Part shown: in pieces, positions 8,726 through 17,535 of the stretch
Numbering within the stretch: the stretch's first letter is position 1
Layout: every line of letters begins with the position of its first letter
Assembly: GCF_001528745.1 (NCBI RefSeq)
Contig: NZ_BCNS01000162.1
Span: forward strand, 1-64,000
Source of the DNA: Marinobacterium profundum
Lineage (GTDB): Bacteria > Pseudomonadota > Gammaproteobacteria > Pseudomonadales > Balneatricaceae
Reading direction: 5' to 3'
Length of the DNA stretch: 64,000 nt
Position numbers and translations under genes: made by a program
The notes under the pieces: model-generated
Seen by the model: only the letters and a program-made list of their open reading frames with translations
What the model was told of the DNA's origin: nothing
Databases searched by the model: none

Positions 8726-11029
8726 TCACCGCATCTCATGGGACGCCAGGCGCTGGGCCGCATCTTTCGTGCGCGACTTTCTCGGCATCGATGGCGGCAG
8801 CTCTGTCGGGTTGAAGCGCAGCAGCCGAAGCGCATTTAACGTGACTAGGACGGTCGCCCCTGTATCGGCGAGCACAGCGATCCAAAGGCCGGTGAACCCG
8901 AGTACCGTTGTGATCAGAAAAACGGCCTTGAGGCCGAGGGCCAGCGTCACGTTCTGACGGATATTGGTCATGGTGGTGCGGGCCAGCCGGATCTTGATGG
9001 CCACATCGCCGACGTCATTGCGCAGCAGCGCACCGTCCGCCGTCTCCAGCGCCACGTCGGTACCCGAGCCCATGGCGATGCCGACATGCGCCGCCGCCAG
9101 GGCGGGGGCATCGTTGATGCCGTCGCCCACCATCATGATGGGCCCCTGGGCCGCCAGTTCCCGCACCGCCGCGACCTTGTCGTCCGGCATCAGGCTGGCG
9201 CGGTATTCCAGTCCCAACTGGTCCGCGATGGCCGCGGCGGTGCGCGGATTGTCACCGGTCAGCATCAGCGGTTGAACACCGATTGACTTGAGCTCGGTGA
9301 TCGCGGCGGCGGCGTCCGGTCGAGGCTCGTCCCGCAGGGCGATGAGCCCGAGCGGCGCACCTTGGCGGAAGACGACCACCACCGTTTTGCCGGCATTCTC
9401 CAGCGCGGCGATCGCGGACTCGGCCGCTGTATTCATGGCGCCCTGCTGGGTCGCGAATCGGGGCGAGCCCACGCCGACCCGTTCGCCCTCAATCTCGGCC
9501 TCCATGCCAAGGCCCGCCAGCGCCCGGGCGCCGGTCGCGGCCGGGACCGGGATGCCCTCTGTTTCGACATGCGCGAGCAGCGCCTCAGCCAGCGGATGGC
9601 TGGAGCCCACCTCGACACCCGCGGCCAGGCGCAGCACCTCCGCGTCCCCGGCGGCGAGGGCGACGACATCGGTGACCGCGGGGCGGCCCTGCGTCAGGGT
9701 TCCGGTCTTGTCGAAGGCAACCCAGCGGGTTTTCGCGGCCGCTTCGATGACGGCGCCCCCCTTCATCAGCAGTCCGCGCCGGGTACCGGCGTACAGCGCC
9801 GAGGCAATGGAGGCCGGTACCGAGATCACCAGCGCACAGGGGCAACCGATCAGCAGCAGGGCCAGGGCGCGGTAGGTCCAAGTGTCCCAGGGCTGGCCAT
9901 AGAGGAGCGGTGGCACGAGCGCGACCAGAACCGCTACGCCAACGATCGCCGGCATGTAGTAGCGACTGAAACGGTCGATAAACCGTTCGGTTGGCGCCCG
10001 GCTGGCTTCCGCTTCCTCGACCAGGCGGATAATCCGGGCAATGGTGTTGTCGGCGGCCGCCCGGGTGACGCGTATTCGCAGTGCGCCCTCGGTATTGATC
10101 GAGGCGGCGAAAACCGCGTCCCCGGTTTCCTTGGTCACCGGTACCGACTCGCCGGTGACCGGGCTTTCGTCGATGCCCGAGGTGCCTTCGATGATCTCGC
10201 CGTCGGCGGGGATGCGATCACCCGGTCGTACCAGCACCACCTGGCCTACCTTCAGGCTGTCGGCATTCACCTTGACGATGCCACCGTCGCTTTCCAGACG
10301 AGCGGTTTTCGGCACCAGTGCCGTCAGCGCCCGGATACCGGCGCGTGCGCGGTTGGCTGCAAGACCTTCCAGCGCTTCACCGACGGCAAAGAGGAACACG
10401 ACCAGCGAGGCCTCTTCCGCCGCGCCAATCAACAACGCTCCGGTGGCAGCGACGGTCATTAACATCTCGATGGTGAAGGGCATGCCGGCACGCAGGGCGG
10501 CGACGGCGCGTCGGGCGATCGGCGCGACACCGATCACCGTGGCCAGCGCAAAAGCCCAGAAGGCGATGGCATCGGAAACGGCCAGCTTTGTTGTCCAGGC
10601 CAGCGCCAGCAGCAGGCCGGTACCCAGTACGAAGCGCCCCTTCGCTGTCCGGTACCAGCGCTGCTTGCCCTCGGCGGAGGCGTGTCCGTGCTTGTGCGCA
10701 GCGGAAGCGCTTGCTGATCCCGACGTCGGCTGGGCATCCGCCGAGCAGCAAGCGTGCTCCTGGCTCGCCGCATCCGGTTGGGCCCGATCGGCCGCGGCTG
10801 GGGTCAGGTCGTACCCCAGTTTCCTGACCGAGGCTTCGACCTTATCGCGCGAGGTGCGTGATTCCTCCAGCTGCAGGTTCAACGTTTCCGAGATGATCGA
10901 TACCCTGACCTCGCCGACCCCTGGCATGCGTTCCAGAGCATTGCGAATCTTGGCCGCACAGCCGGCACAGTCCATACCGCTGACGATCCAGCAGAGTTCC
11001 GTGGTTGAGATCGTCTTGGTGTCATTCAT
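8726..11029 (-). CDS. cadA: P1B-type heavy-metal ATPase (Zn/Cd/Pb efflux)
   Basis: 767 residues from the ATG at 11029, which has GGGAGG eight bases upstream; a longer frame lacks that support. An N-terminal heavy-metal-associated domain (GMDCAGC, residues 18-24) is followed by a His/Ser-rich linker, the membrane CPC motif (GCPCALV), the phosphorylation motif DKTGT and the hinge GDGINDAP. CPC with this domain order is typical of ZntA/CadA pumps for zinc, cadmium and lead. Expression is probably controlled by the divergent MerR-type regulator through the 19-bp-spaced promoter at 11097-11127. Confidence 0.93.
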   Translation of the reverse strand: MNDTKTISTTELCWIVSGMDCAGCAAKIRNALERMPGVGEVRVSIISETLNLQLEESRTSRDKVEASVRKLGYDLTPAAADRAQPDAASQEHACCSADAQPTSGSASASAAHKHGHASAEGKQRWYRTAKGRFVLGTGLLLALAWTTKLAVSDAIAFWAFALATVIGVAPIARRAVAALRAGMPFTIEMLMTVAATGALLIGAAEEASLVVFLFAVGEALEGLAANRARAGIRALTALVPKTARLESDGGIVKVNADSLKVGQVVLVRPGDRIPADGEIIEGTSGIDESPVTGESVPVTKETGDAVFAASINTEGALRIRVTRAAADNTIARIIRLVEEAEASRAPTERFIDRFSRYYMPAIVGVAVLVALVPPLLYGQPWDTWTYRALALLLIGCPCALVISVPASIASALYAGTRRGLLMKGGAVIEAAAKTRWVAFDKTGTLTQGRPAVTDVVALAAGDAEVLRLAAGVEVGSSHPLAEALLAHVETEGIPVPAATGARALAGLGMEAEIEGERVGVGSPRFATQQGAMNTAAESAIAALENAGKTVVVVFRQGAPLGLIALRDEPRPDAAAAITELKSIGVQPLMLTGDNPRTAAAIADQLGLEYRASLMPDDKVAAVRELAAQGPIMMVGDGINDAPALAAAHVGIAMGSGTDVALETADGALLRNDVGDVAIKIRLARTTMTNIRQNVTLALGLKAVFLITTVLGFTGLWIAVLADTGATVLVTLNALRLLRFNPTELPPSMPRKSRTKDAAQRLASHEMR

Positions 11030-11096
11030 TCGATGTGCCCTCCCAGCATGTAGGCGGCGGTCATTCCGACGCGCCCTTGTCACAGCCTTTCGGTTC

Positions 11097-11127
11097 ATCC
11101 TAATATCTATAGCGACTATAGGTTCAA
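11097..11127 (-). promoter_or_regulatory. MerR-type promoter/operator of cadA
   Basis: On the minus strand TTGAAC (11122-11127) and TAGGAT (11097-11102) are separated by 19 bp, the over-long spacing that MerR-family activators correct. The spacer holds the dyad CTATAG-N3-CTATAG (11107-11121), matching CadR/PbrR-type operators. It lies just upstream of cadR, whose ATG is at 11137, so the regulator probably also controls itself. Confidence 0.85.
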
Positions 11128-11136
11128 GGGCTTTTT

Positions 11137-11586
11137 ATGCTTTCAATCGGACAACTCGCCCGGCAAACGGGCGTCAAGGTACCGACCGTCCGTTACTACG
11201 AGAAGATCGGCCTGCTGCCGGCGCCGGCACGCAGCGTAGGTAATCAGCGGTTGTACCCCGCGCCCATGGTTGAGCGACTGACCTTTATCCATCACGCTCG
11301 CGCGCTGGGGTTTTCGCTCGATGCCATCCGCGATCTGCTCAGCATGGCCGACGATCCGGATCAGTCGTGTGAAGCCGCCGATACGATCGCCCGCGCCCAG
11401 CTGATGGCGGTCGAGCGCAGGATCGAGCAACTGCAATCGCTACGGCAGGAGTTGCAGCGCATGGTGGCGCAGTGCCAGAGCGGACGCATCGGCGATTGCC
11501 GCGTGATCGAGGTGCTGAGTGATCATTCGCAATGTCTGAACGATCATCTAAAAGTGCAGTCAGGTGACATGATCGACACAAGCTGA
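11137..11586 (+). CDS. cadR: MerR-family metal-responsive regulator (CadR/PbrR/ZntR type)
   Basis: 149 residues. The N-terminal winged helix (IGQLARQTGVKVPTVRYYE) is the MerR signature, followed by the long dimerisation helix. Cysteines at 78, 113, 121 and 133 match the divalent-metal site pattern of the ZntR/CadR/PbrR branch rather than the CueR branch. It is divergent from cadA and should bind the dyad in the intervening promoter, inducing cadA when Zn, Cd or Pb is present. Which metal cannot be told from sequence. Confidence 0.9.
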   Translation: MLSIGQLARQTGVKVPTVRYYEKIGLLPAPARSVGNQRLYPAPMVERLTFIHHARALGFSLDAIRDLLSMADDPDQSCEAADTIARAQLMAVERRIEQLQSLRQELQRMVAQCQSGRIGDCRVIEVLSDHSQCLNDHLKVQSGDMIDTS

Positions 11587-11661
11587 CGCCTGGGCACAGG
11601 CGGGGATTTTCGAGGCTCGCTTGAGCGAACGTAGCCTAGGTCGGGTGAAGAGGAGAGGCCG

Positions 11662-13092
11662 GTGGTGAAGATAATGACTTCCAGACGTTCAAAGGGCGCC
11701 TGCCAACACAGGATGAAGAGCTCGCAGCCTCGTGCGAAAGGGGCGAAAGTGTTGGCCCTGTTAATCGCGCTCTCGGCCAGCGCACTGTCAACGGCCAAGT
11801 CGGATCCGGCTATTGAACGGTCGGAGGAGCTGAAATCTCCTGAGCAGCTCTTGGGCGTTGCGGACACTTTTGTACTGAAAAATGGACTCCGAGTTGTGGT
11901 CATCCCCCGTTTCGACACTGAAAGCGTCCTTCACATGGTCTGGTACAGGACCGGTGCGGCCGATGACCCGCCGGGTAAATCGGGCCTCGCCCATTTCGTC
12001 GAGCACTTGACGTTTGGCAGCATGGAAATGAACGACCGGTATTCGGACTTTCATGCGCTGGAGCGACAGGCGGTTCAGTTGGAGGCTTACACCGCCTACG
12101 ACCAGACCGTTTACTATCAGGAAGTGCCGCTGGAAGCCTTGCCATTAGCCATGAGCGTTGAGGCCAAGCGCATGCGTGAACTGAGCATTACGGCAAAGGC
12201 GATGATCTTCGAACGTAAGGCGATTCGGCAAGAACGCGCTGACGAGCGGTTTGAAGGCGAAGGCGATCAGCACCGGCAGCTTCACTCCGCGCTGTATAGA
12301 GGCCATCCGTATAGCCAGTCCGTGCTGGGGAAAACCCAGGAGCTCGCCAGCATTACAGCGGAAGATGCTAAGGCGTACCACCGACAATGGTATACGCCAA
12401 ACAATGCTGTTTTGATTATCGCTGGACCGGTGCGGACACAGACGCTTCGGCCCGTCATACAAGAGCATTACGTCGGCATTCCGGCCCGCCCTCTTGCTGA
12501 TCGACGAGCGGCGACTGCGAGCCTGCCGCAACCGCGTCTACCGGTTACCCGCCTGCATCAGAATTGGGGCCAGACGGTCGGCATACGTGAATACCTCGCC
12601 CCGAGCTACGTCACGGGGGCGGCCGAGCATACGTACGCGCTTCAAGTATTGGCGGCACTGCTGGGCGGCGATCTGGAAGGTCGCCTGTATCGAAGGGTTG
12701 TCCGTGAACTGGGGATTGCCCGAGATATTACAGTGACATATGAGCCTGACAGTGTGGGCTTGGCCCCCTTTACAATTGAGGTGACAGCGTCATCGCGAGA
12801 GAAGGTGGAGCAAGCGCTGGCAACCATCGATCTGGAGCTGAATAGTATTCGCTTAAAGGGACCCCTCGAAACAGAGTTGGATCACGCCAAAAGCATGTTG
12901 CTGGCGCAAACAGCACAGTTGCAACGGGACCGTGACGCCTGGGCTGAGCGGATCGGAACGGCCCTGACATCAGGGCGTACGCACGAGGACCTGCAGGCCT
13001 GGCCAGAGCGTATCAACGAGGTCACGGCAGATGATGTACGCCGGTCTGTACATGCCATTCTTCAGTCGCGCTTGGTCGTAACGGTTCGGTGA
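11662..13092 (+). CDS. Secreted M16-family (pitrilysin-like) zinc protease
   Basis: 476 residues from GTG at 11662, with AGGAG six bases upstream; an in-frame ATG at 11674 is an alternative. A signal-like segment (AKVLALLIALSASALSTAKS) leads to a canonical inverted zinc motif HFVEH with the downstream acidic ligand in SVEAKRM. A C-terminal inactive-type M16 domain follows (LGGDLEGRLYRRVVRE), so this is a two-domain, half-size family member. Probably a periplasmic peptide-degrading enzyme. It follows cadR and precedes the copper and oxidase-assembly group. Confidence 0.85.
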   Translation: MVKIMTSRRSKGACQHRMKSSQPRAKGAKVLALLIALSASALSTAKSDPAIERSEELKSPEQLLGVADTFVLKNGLRVVVIPRFDTESVLHMVWYRTGAADDPPGKSGLAHFVEHLTFGSMEMNDRYSDFHALERQAVQLEAYTAYDQTVYYQEVPLEALPLAMSVEAKRMRELSITAKAMIFERKAIRQERADERFEGEGDQHRQLHSALYRGHPYSQSVLGKTQELASITAEDAKAYHRQWYTPNNAVLIIAGPVRTQTLRPVIQEHYVGIPARPLADRRAATASLPQPRLPVTRLHQNWGQTVGIREYLAPSYVTGAAEHTYALQVLAALLGGDLEGRLYRRVVRELGIARDITVTYEPDSVGLAPFTIEVTASSREKVEQALATIDLELNSIRLKGPLETELDHAKSMLLAQTAQLQRDRDAWAERIGTALTSGRTHEDLQAWPERINEVTADDVRRSVHAILQSRLVVTVR

Positions 13093-13320
13093 CCCGGTTG
13101 AAGATACGCTGATTCACGGCCGGCACCGGCCGCCGACAGTCTTCTGTCAACTTACGCTCATGCATAGGAGTGGAGAGGGCCACTTTTCCGGCGGTTCGTA
13201 CGCTACAAGCGAAACCGGCTCTGAACCTGATTCGCGATAGCCGGCCGTTGAGACTAAAGTGGGTACAGGCAGACGGGCCGGGAACAGTCCCAGTCCACTT
13301 GTAAAGTGCATGGAGGGCTG

Positions 13321-14184
13321 ATGCAGGCGGTCGACTGGTTGTACTTGCTGTTACCGTACCAATTTTCGCCCGTCATCGCCGGCACAGCCGTCGTGGTACT
13401 GACCGTCTACTTCAGGGGCGCCCGCGCGGCGGCAGAGCGGCAGCTGCAGGTCGGTTTCGGTCGTCATCTGGCATTTTTCGCAGGCGTTGCGCTGTGCTAC
13501 CTCGTGTTGCATACCCGCTTCGATTATTACGCCCAGTACATGTTCTTCATGCATCGGCTGCAGCATCTGGTCTTGCATCACATCGGTGCCTTTCTGATCG
13601 CGTTGTCCGCCCCCTGGTCGGTACTCGCGCTTGGCTTGCCGGTCGGCATTCGCGAACGGCTGTTGCGGCCGCTGGTTCGCAACCGGCTGGTTCGGGGGCT
13701 CTACCGGGCATTGCAGCATCCCGCCGTTGCACCGACCCTCTTTGTTGGTTTGATTTTCTTCTGGTTGATTCCCGAAGTGCACTTCGATGCCATGCTGAAT
13801 CTAAAGCTCTACCACCTGATGAATGCCAGCATGTTGATCGACGGCATCTTGTTCTGGTGGCTGATGTTGAATCCGAGCGTCCAGCATGCGTCGGTGCGCA
13901 TCGGCTATGGTCTGCGCATCCTGATTATGGTGCTGATCACGGTACCGCAGGTGGTACTGGGGGCCTATATTGCGCTGTCGAGACAGGAGTTGTTCGAAAT
14001 CTATGCGATTTGCGGGCGGGCCTGGCCAATATCGCCTGAAGTTGATCAGCAACTGGGTGGGATCCTGACCTGGATTCCGGCCGCCATGATGAGTGTTCTG
14101 GGGGTACTGCTGGTGCTTAGAATGCTGTTGCGAGCTGAACAGACCCGGAGCGAGGCGCCGAACCCGTCAGCCGATATCGCCTGA
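13321..14184 (+). CDS. CtaG-family (caa3-type) cytochrome oxidase assembly membrane protein
   Basis: 287 residues from the ATG at 13321, which has GGAGG five bases upstream; a GTG at 13306 is less likely. Six or seven membrane helices and a His-rich segment (MHRLQHLVLHHIGAFLIAL) fit the Caa3_CtaG family, whose members are linked to copper delivery or assembly of haem-copper oxidases. It leads the run of this gene, PCuAC and Sco, all copper-handling proteins for the oxidase CuA/CuB sites, although the oxidase genes in this element are decayed. Confidence 0.8.
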   Translation: MQAVDWLYLLLPYQFSPVIAGTAVVVLTVYFRGARAAAERQLQVGFGRHLAFFAGVALCYLVLHTRFDYYAQYMFFMHRLQHLVLHHIGAFLIALSAPWSVLALGLPVGIRERLLRPLVRNRLVRGLYRALQHPAVAPTLFVGLIFFWLIPEVHFDAMLNLKLYHLMNASMLIDGILFWWLMLNPSVQHASVRIGYGLRILIMVLITVPQVVLGAYIALSRQELFEIYAICGRAWPISPEVDQQLGGILTWIPAAMMSVLGVLLVLRMLLRAEQTRSEAPNPSADIA

Positions 14185-14252
14185 GGCTGATGTCGATGAG
14201 AATCACCCGGCTTGTATTCACTCAAATCCATGGTTAGGGAGGGCGAGACATT

Positions 14253-14681
14253 ATGATCAGAACAGTCACTGCAGGCGCACTGGTGCTGTTGGCGACCTTG
14301 ACCCAGGCGGGCCATGGAGTGGCCATTCGGGATGCCTGGATCGGCTTTCTGCCGGGCGATCGCCCGATGGGGGGCTTTTTCGTGCTGGACAACCGCAGCG
14401 GCCGCGAACAGACCGTCGTGTCGGTGTCGAGCACAGCCTTCGAAGACGTGAGTATGCACAGGACCATCGACCAGGGGGACGCCGTGACCATGAAGCCGGT
14501 GGCGTCCTTGAGCATACCTTCGCCAGGACAGGTGGAATTCGCGCCCGGGGGCTACCACTTGATGCTCATGGGGCCGCAGCGGCCGTTGCAAATGGGCGAC
14601 CAGGTCCCGGTGCAGCTTCGCTTCGAAAGTGGCGAAGTGGCGACCGCCCAGTTCAGTATCAAGCCGCTTTGGCAGGAGTAA
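14253..14681 (+). CDS. PCuAC periplasmic copper(I) chaperone
   Basis: 142 residues with an N-terminal signal peptide. The family ligand spacing H-x10-M-x21-H-x-M is exact: H69, M80, H102 and M104. PCuAC carries Cu(I) to Sco or directly to the CuA site of cytochrome oxidase. A purine-rich ribosome site (GGAGGG) precedes the ATG. It ends four bases before the sco gene, so the two should be cotranslated. Confidence 0.88.
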   Translation: MIRTVTAGALVLLATLTQAGHGVAIRDAWIGFLPGDRPMGGFFVLDNRSGREQTVVSVSSTAFEDVSMHRTIDQGDAVTMKPVASLSIPSPGQVEFAPGGYHLMLMGPQRPLQMGDQVPVQLRFESGEVATAQFSIKPLWQE

Positions 14682-14685
14682 GACG

Positions 14686-15267
14686 ATGAAAGCTTTTGTT
14701 CTGGCTTGGGCGCTGGTACTGCTGATGGCCGGTTGCAGCGATCAAACCGATTGGCAAACCCGCTACATTGGCGGTCTGATGCCGGAACTGCAATTCACCC
14801 TCACCGACGAGAACGGCAAAACGGTCACCGAAGCGCAATATGCCAATAATACCGTCAACTTACTGTTTTTCGGCTATACCAGCTGTCCCGATGTCTGTCC
14901 CGTTACCCTCGCCCAGATGAGGCAGGTCTTGGACCGTTTGCCCGAGGGCATGGTGGGCAAGGTCCGGGTACTGTTCGTCAGCGTGGATCCGCAGCGGGAC
15001 GACCTCGAATCGCTGCGCCGTTACACCGACTTTTTTGGCGACCGCTTCGTTGGGCTGACCGGCAGCCGGGAACAGCTCGATACTCTCACCAGCCGCTACC
15101 GCACCACCTACGGCTACGGCGAGCCGGATGCCAAAGGCAACTATGTGGTCACGCATGGCAGCGCCGTATACGGTTTCGATGCTGCTGGCCGAGCGCAGTT
15201 GCTGATTCGCAATGACGACAGCCCCGACGCGATCGTCGCCGATATCGTTCAGCTCGTGCAGGGCTGA
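14686..15267 (+). CDS. SCO1/SenC-type copper-binding lipoprotein
   Basis: 193 residues from the ATG at 14686. A lipoprotein signal ends at LLMAGC (Cys17). The thioredoxin-like fold carries the copper ligands C67-P-D-V-C71 and the distal His in VTHGSAVYGF. Sco proteins reduce or metallate the CuA centre together with PCuAC, which is encoded immediately upstream. Being a lipoprotein, it would be a substrate of the Lgt and LspA enzymes encoded on the same element. Confidence 0.9.
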   Translation: MKAFVLAWALVLLMAGCSDQTDWQTRYIGGLMPELQFTLTDENGKTVTEAQYANNTVNLLFFGYTSCPDVCPVTLAQMRQVLDRLPEGMVGKVRVLFVSVDPQRDDLESLRRYTDFFGDRFVGLTGSREQLDTLTSRYRTTYGYGEPDAKGNYVVTHGSAVYGFDAAGRAQLLIRNDDSPDAIVADIVQLVQG

Positions 15268-15364
15268 CTGTTGTCTTGCCCGGCAGTAGTGGCCGTATTA
15301 GATCTGAATGACAGGGAAGTGGCCGATTCGCCGTCATCCGAAGGTTGACCGTTGTCTTGACGGC

Positions 15365-15398
15365 ATTGGAGCAGCACCGGTCACGGTGCTGCTCCAAT
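15365..15398. repeat. Perfect 15-bp hairpin after the sco gene
   Basis: ATTGGAGCAGCACCG (15365-15379) is followed by GTCA and its exact reverse complement (15384-15398). It is about 100 bp past the sco stop and could end transcription, but no T-run follows on either strand. It may instead be a recombination or mobile-element relic, because decayed sequence follows. Confidence 0.7.
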
Positions 15399-15792
15399 GA
15401 CGATCACGGGCCTACTATCTAAGCCAACCACGTCTCTGTTGCAAAGAAGAGCGGTGGTGGCATTATGGTTTAACCGAGAGCGCCTAAGGCACCGCCAAGG
15501 AGGAATGGGGATCGCGATCTTAGGCACAAGGCGTAACCCCGACCCCAGACACAGCGTACAGAACCGCGAGCAGTTTGACCTGTACTTGTCTTCAAGTGGC
15601 CCGGACAAGGACCCAACAACCTCCGGCAGTACTGCAATTGCGTCTAATCGCAATGCTTAGTTTCAAAGATGGTTTTACGAATGAAATCGTTCTGAGGATG
15701 TACGCTGTCGCCCTGGTTTGACCTCGAGTATTGGACGGCGTGAAGCTGGCCGCGCTGGACTGGGCGGGCCGGATTGCACTACTTGCCGCGTA
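15399..15792. other. Intergenic stretch with no recognised gene
   Basis: Short open frames on both strands here lack ribosome sites and resemble no family I know. The stretch lies between the 15-bp hairpin and an ACR3-like gene fragment, so it is most likely decayed or rearranged DNA. Confidence 0.5.
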
Positions 15793-16185
15793 TCATTGAG
15801 CCGAGCAGGGATGATGAGGCCTAACGTACGATTTTTTGTTCGATTCGTTTCGTGAACTGGCCCCATACAGGTCTGTGTATCCAGTTTCAGAAGGTGACAG
15901 CACCGGTTTATTGGGTTGACCGCCATGTGTGCAGAGAACTTCTGAGCGGTGCCGGTCAGGCGCCCCCAGCAATAGCGCGATCAAAAAGCGGCGGTCGCGA
16001 AAAGCGTCCGTCGGATGTATCAAAGGCACCGAGGTAGAGGTGGTGTAGAGGAGCAGGCCCAGAACGGGCCAGAGTAATATCTCCCAATGAGCGGTCCGCT
16101 CTGGTGCGGCCCAGCCGATCGCCATTCCGGTCAGGATGGCAATGAGATAGAGCCAGACCTTATGCTGCTCCCGTTTTTCACGCAT
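15793..16185 (-). pseudogene. N-terminal fragment of an ACR3/bile-acid-symporter-like carrier
   Basis: The first 75 residues (HKVWLYLIAILTGMAIGWA...VPLIHPTDAFRDRR...FLIALLLG) look like the start of an ACR3-type arsenite or bile-acid/sodium symporter carrier. After LLLG, near 15965, the sequence loses membrane character and runs to a stop with no family resemblance. A full carrier needs about 300 residues and ten helices. This is therefore a truncated gene, most likely left by a deletion or insertion within the cargo. Confidence 0.65.
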
Positions 16186-16288
16186 TGCACGCTTAGTCCG
16201 TTGTCATCGGCTTGAGTTGCCGATGATTATTTCTAGCGCGCTGGTACCACTATCGTCATACGAAAGCCCAAGTTCAGCGGGAGCGAGC

Positions 16289-16317
16289 TTGAAGGTCTCC
16301 AGGCCCCATGCTTTAAT
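16289..16317 (+). promoter_or_regulatory. Candidate sigma-70 promoter for the 16324 gene
   Basis: TTGAAG (16289-16294) and TTTAAT (16312-16317) are 17 bp apart. The ATG at 16324 begins six bases after the -10 box, so transcription would start at or very near the start codon, giving a leaderless mRNA. No ribosome site is seen. Confidence 0.45.
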
Positions 16318-16323
16318 CCGCCC

Positions 16324-16680
16324 ATGAATACCGCCATCCTGTATCGTCGACTATATGCCTGCTTGGCATTGTGCGCCCTGCTTATCAGTCTTGTCTGGCA
16401 GACCCAGGGGGCCGGCATCGATGGTGCTGCGTCCAGGGCGCCGGATACTGCGATGGAGATGGCCAAGACCTGCACCGGGTGCAGCACGCTTACCGTGCTG
16501 GACGGGGACTGTGTCGATATGGACTTGTTCTGTGTGCATATTCCACCTGGGGCGATAGGGGGTGGCGAACTGACCCCCTGGCCTGCTGCCACTGTGCAAA
16601 CTGTACTGCAACACCCCCTTCACAAGGGCCGGTTCCCGAGCCCTGAACCCCGACCTCCACGCGGCCCACGTCAAGCTTGA
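16324..16680 (+). CDS. Small secreted Cys-containing protein, unknown
   Basis: 118 residues. A hydrophobic N-terminal segment (LYACLALCALLISLVWQTQG) looks like a signal peptide or anchor. The mature part holds CTGC (50-53) and two more cysteines (DGDCVDMDLFC), then a Pro/Arg-rich tail. The four-Cys pattern could bind a metal or be oxidised, which would suit its setting among copper and Dsb genes, but I do not recognise the family. The C-terminus may be frameshifted. Confidence 0.45.
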   Translation: MNTAILYRRLYACLALCALLISLVWQTQGAGIDGAASRAPDTAMEMAKTCTGCSTLTVLDGDCVDMDLFCVHIPPGAIGGGELTPWPAATVQTVLQHPLHKGRFPSPEPRPPRGPRQA

Positions 16681-17021
16681 AGGTTTGCTGGCCAGAGGTT
16701 GAGGCCAGCAAGATATTGCGAGCTGCCGTTGTTACCCGGTGAATCCGACGTGGACCGAACAGACTTGCTACCCGACTGATATTCGCGCTTGTCGGTGACA
16801 GGCAGACTGGGCTATCTCTTGGCTTTCCCCAGACACCCGATATGCGGGGTGCTATCCGCTGCCTGAACTTGCCGCCAAATTGGGTGATATAGGAATGCCA
16901 GCGGGGCATGCCTCGATACATCCAAGTACGCCGGACTTCCAGCTGGAGGGCGGTAGTGCCGCGACCCGATTTAGAGTCGATTGAAATCACTTTTAACCGC
17001 AATCGAGACGAGAAATACATC
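16681..17021. other. Intergenic stretch with no recognised gene
   Basis: 341 bases between the small Cys protein and the DUF411 gene. No open frame with a ribosome site, no strong hairpin and no family resemblance was seen on either strand. The end of it serves as leader for the DUF411 gene. Confidence 0.5.
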
Positions 17022-17456
17022 ATGAAACGACTGAATGTTCTGGCACTGCTGTTTGGCCTGATACTGCCAGGGCTTAGCTGGGCCGATGAGCCCATCAAAG
17101 GCAAGCTGTACAAGAACCCGCAGTGCGGCTGCTGTCAGGGGCATGCCGACTATCTGAGTGAGAAGGGCTTCGAACTCGAGGTCATACCGACGAACGATCT
17201 TCAGTCTCTCAGACGTCAACTGGGCGTACCGAAAAAGCTGGAGGGGTGCCATACCATTCTGATCGGTGATTATGTAGTCGAGGGACATGTCTCAGCCGCT
17301 TCAATCAAGCGCCTGCTGGCTGAGCGCCCCGATATTAAGGGTATTTCAATGCCGGGTATGCCGGCCGGCTCGCCGGGAATGGGCGGTACCAAGACCGAAC
17401 CCTTCACGATATACGAGATATCCGAAGGCATGCCGAGAGTTTTCGCCGTCGAGTAA
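17022..17456 (+). CDS. DUF411 periplasmic metal-binding protein
   Basis: 144 residues from the ATG at 17022, where a signal peptide (MKRLNVLALLFGLILPGLSW) begins. The DUF411 core is clear: KNPQCGCCQGHADYL, then EGHVSAASIKRLLAERP and a Met-rich loop (GISMPGMPAGSPGM). The family is found with copper and silver resistance genes and is thought to bind metal through CxCC and Met residues. A longer frame starting at 16908 lacks a ribosome site. Confidence 0.88.
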   Translation: MKRLNVLALLFGLILPGLSWADEPIKGKLYKNPQCGCCQGHADYLSEKGFELEVIPTNDLQSLRRQLGVPKKLEGCHTILIGDYVVEGHVSAASIKRLLAERPDIKGISMPGMPAGSPGMGGTKTEPFTIYEISEGMPRVFAVE

Positions 17457-17535
17457 GACAGCGTTTCGTCTCAAGACCACTCCCGGCCCGAGCATTTGTT
17501 GCGCCGCTGGCTGGGACTGTACCTAGGAGTACCGA

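Noticed and set aside
10041..11243. Long open frame (400 codons) on the plus strand across cadA
   Set aside because: It is the complement of cadA, has no ribosome site and a low-complexity Ser/Ala/Arg composition typical of a shadow frame in GC-rich DNA.
15381..15660. Overlapping open frames of 87-90 codons on both strands
   Set aside because: No ribosome site and no family resemblance; overlap with a perfect hairpin suggests non-coding or decayed sequence.
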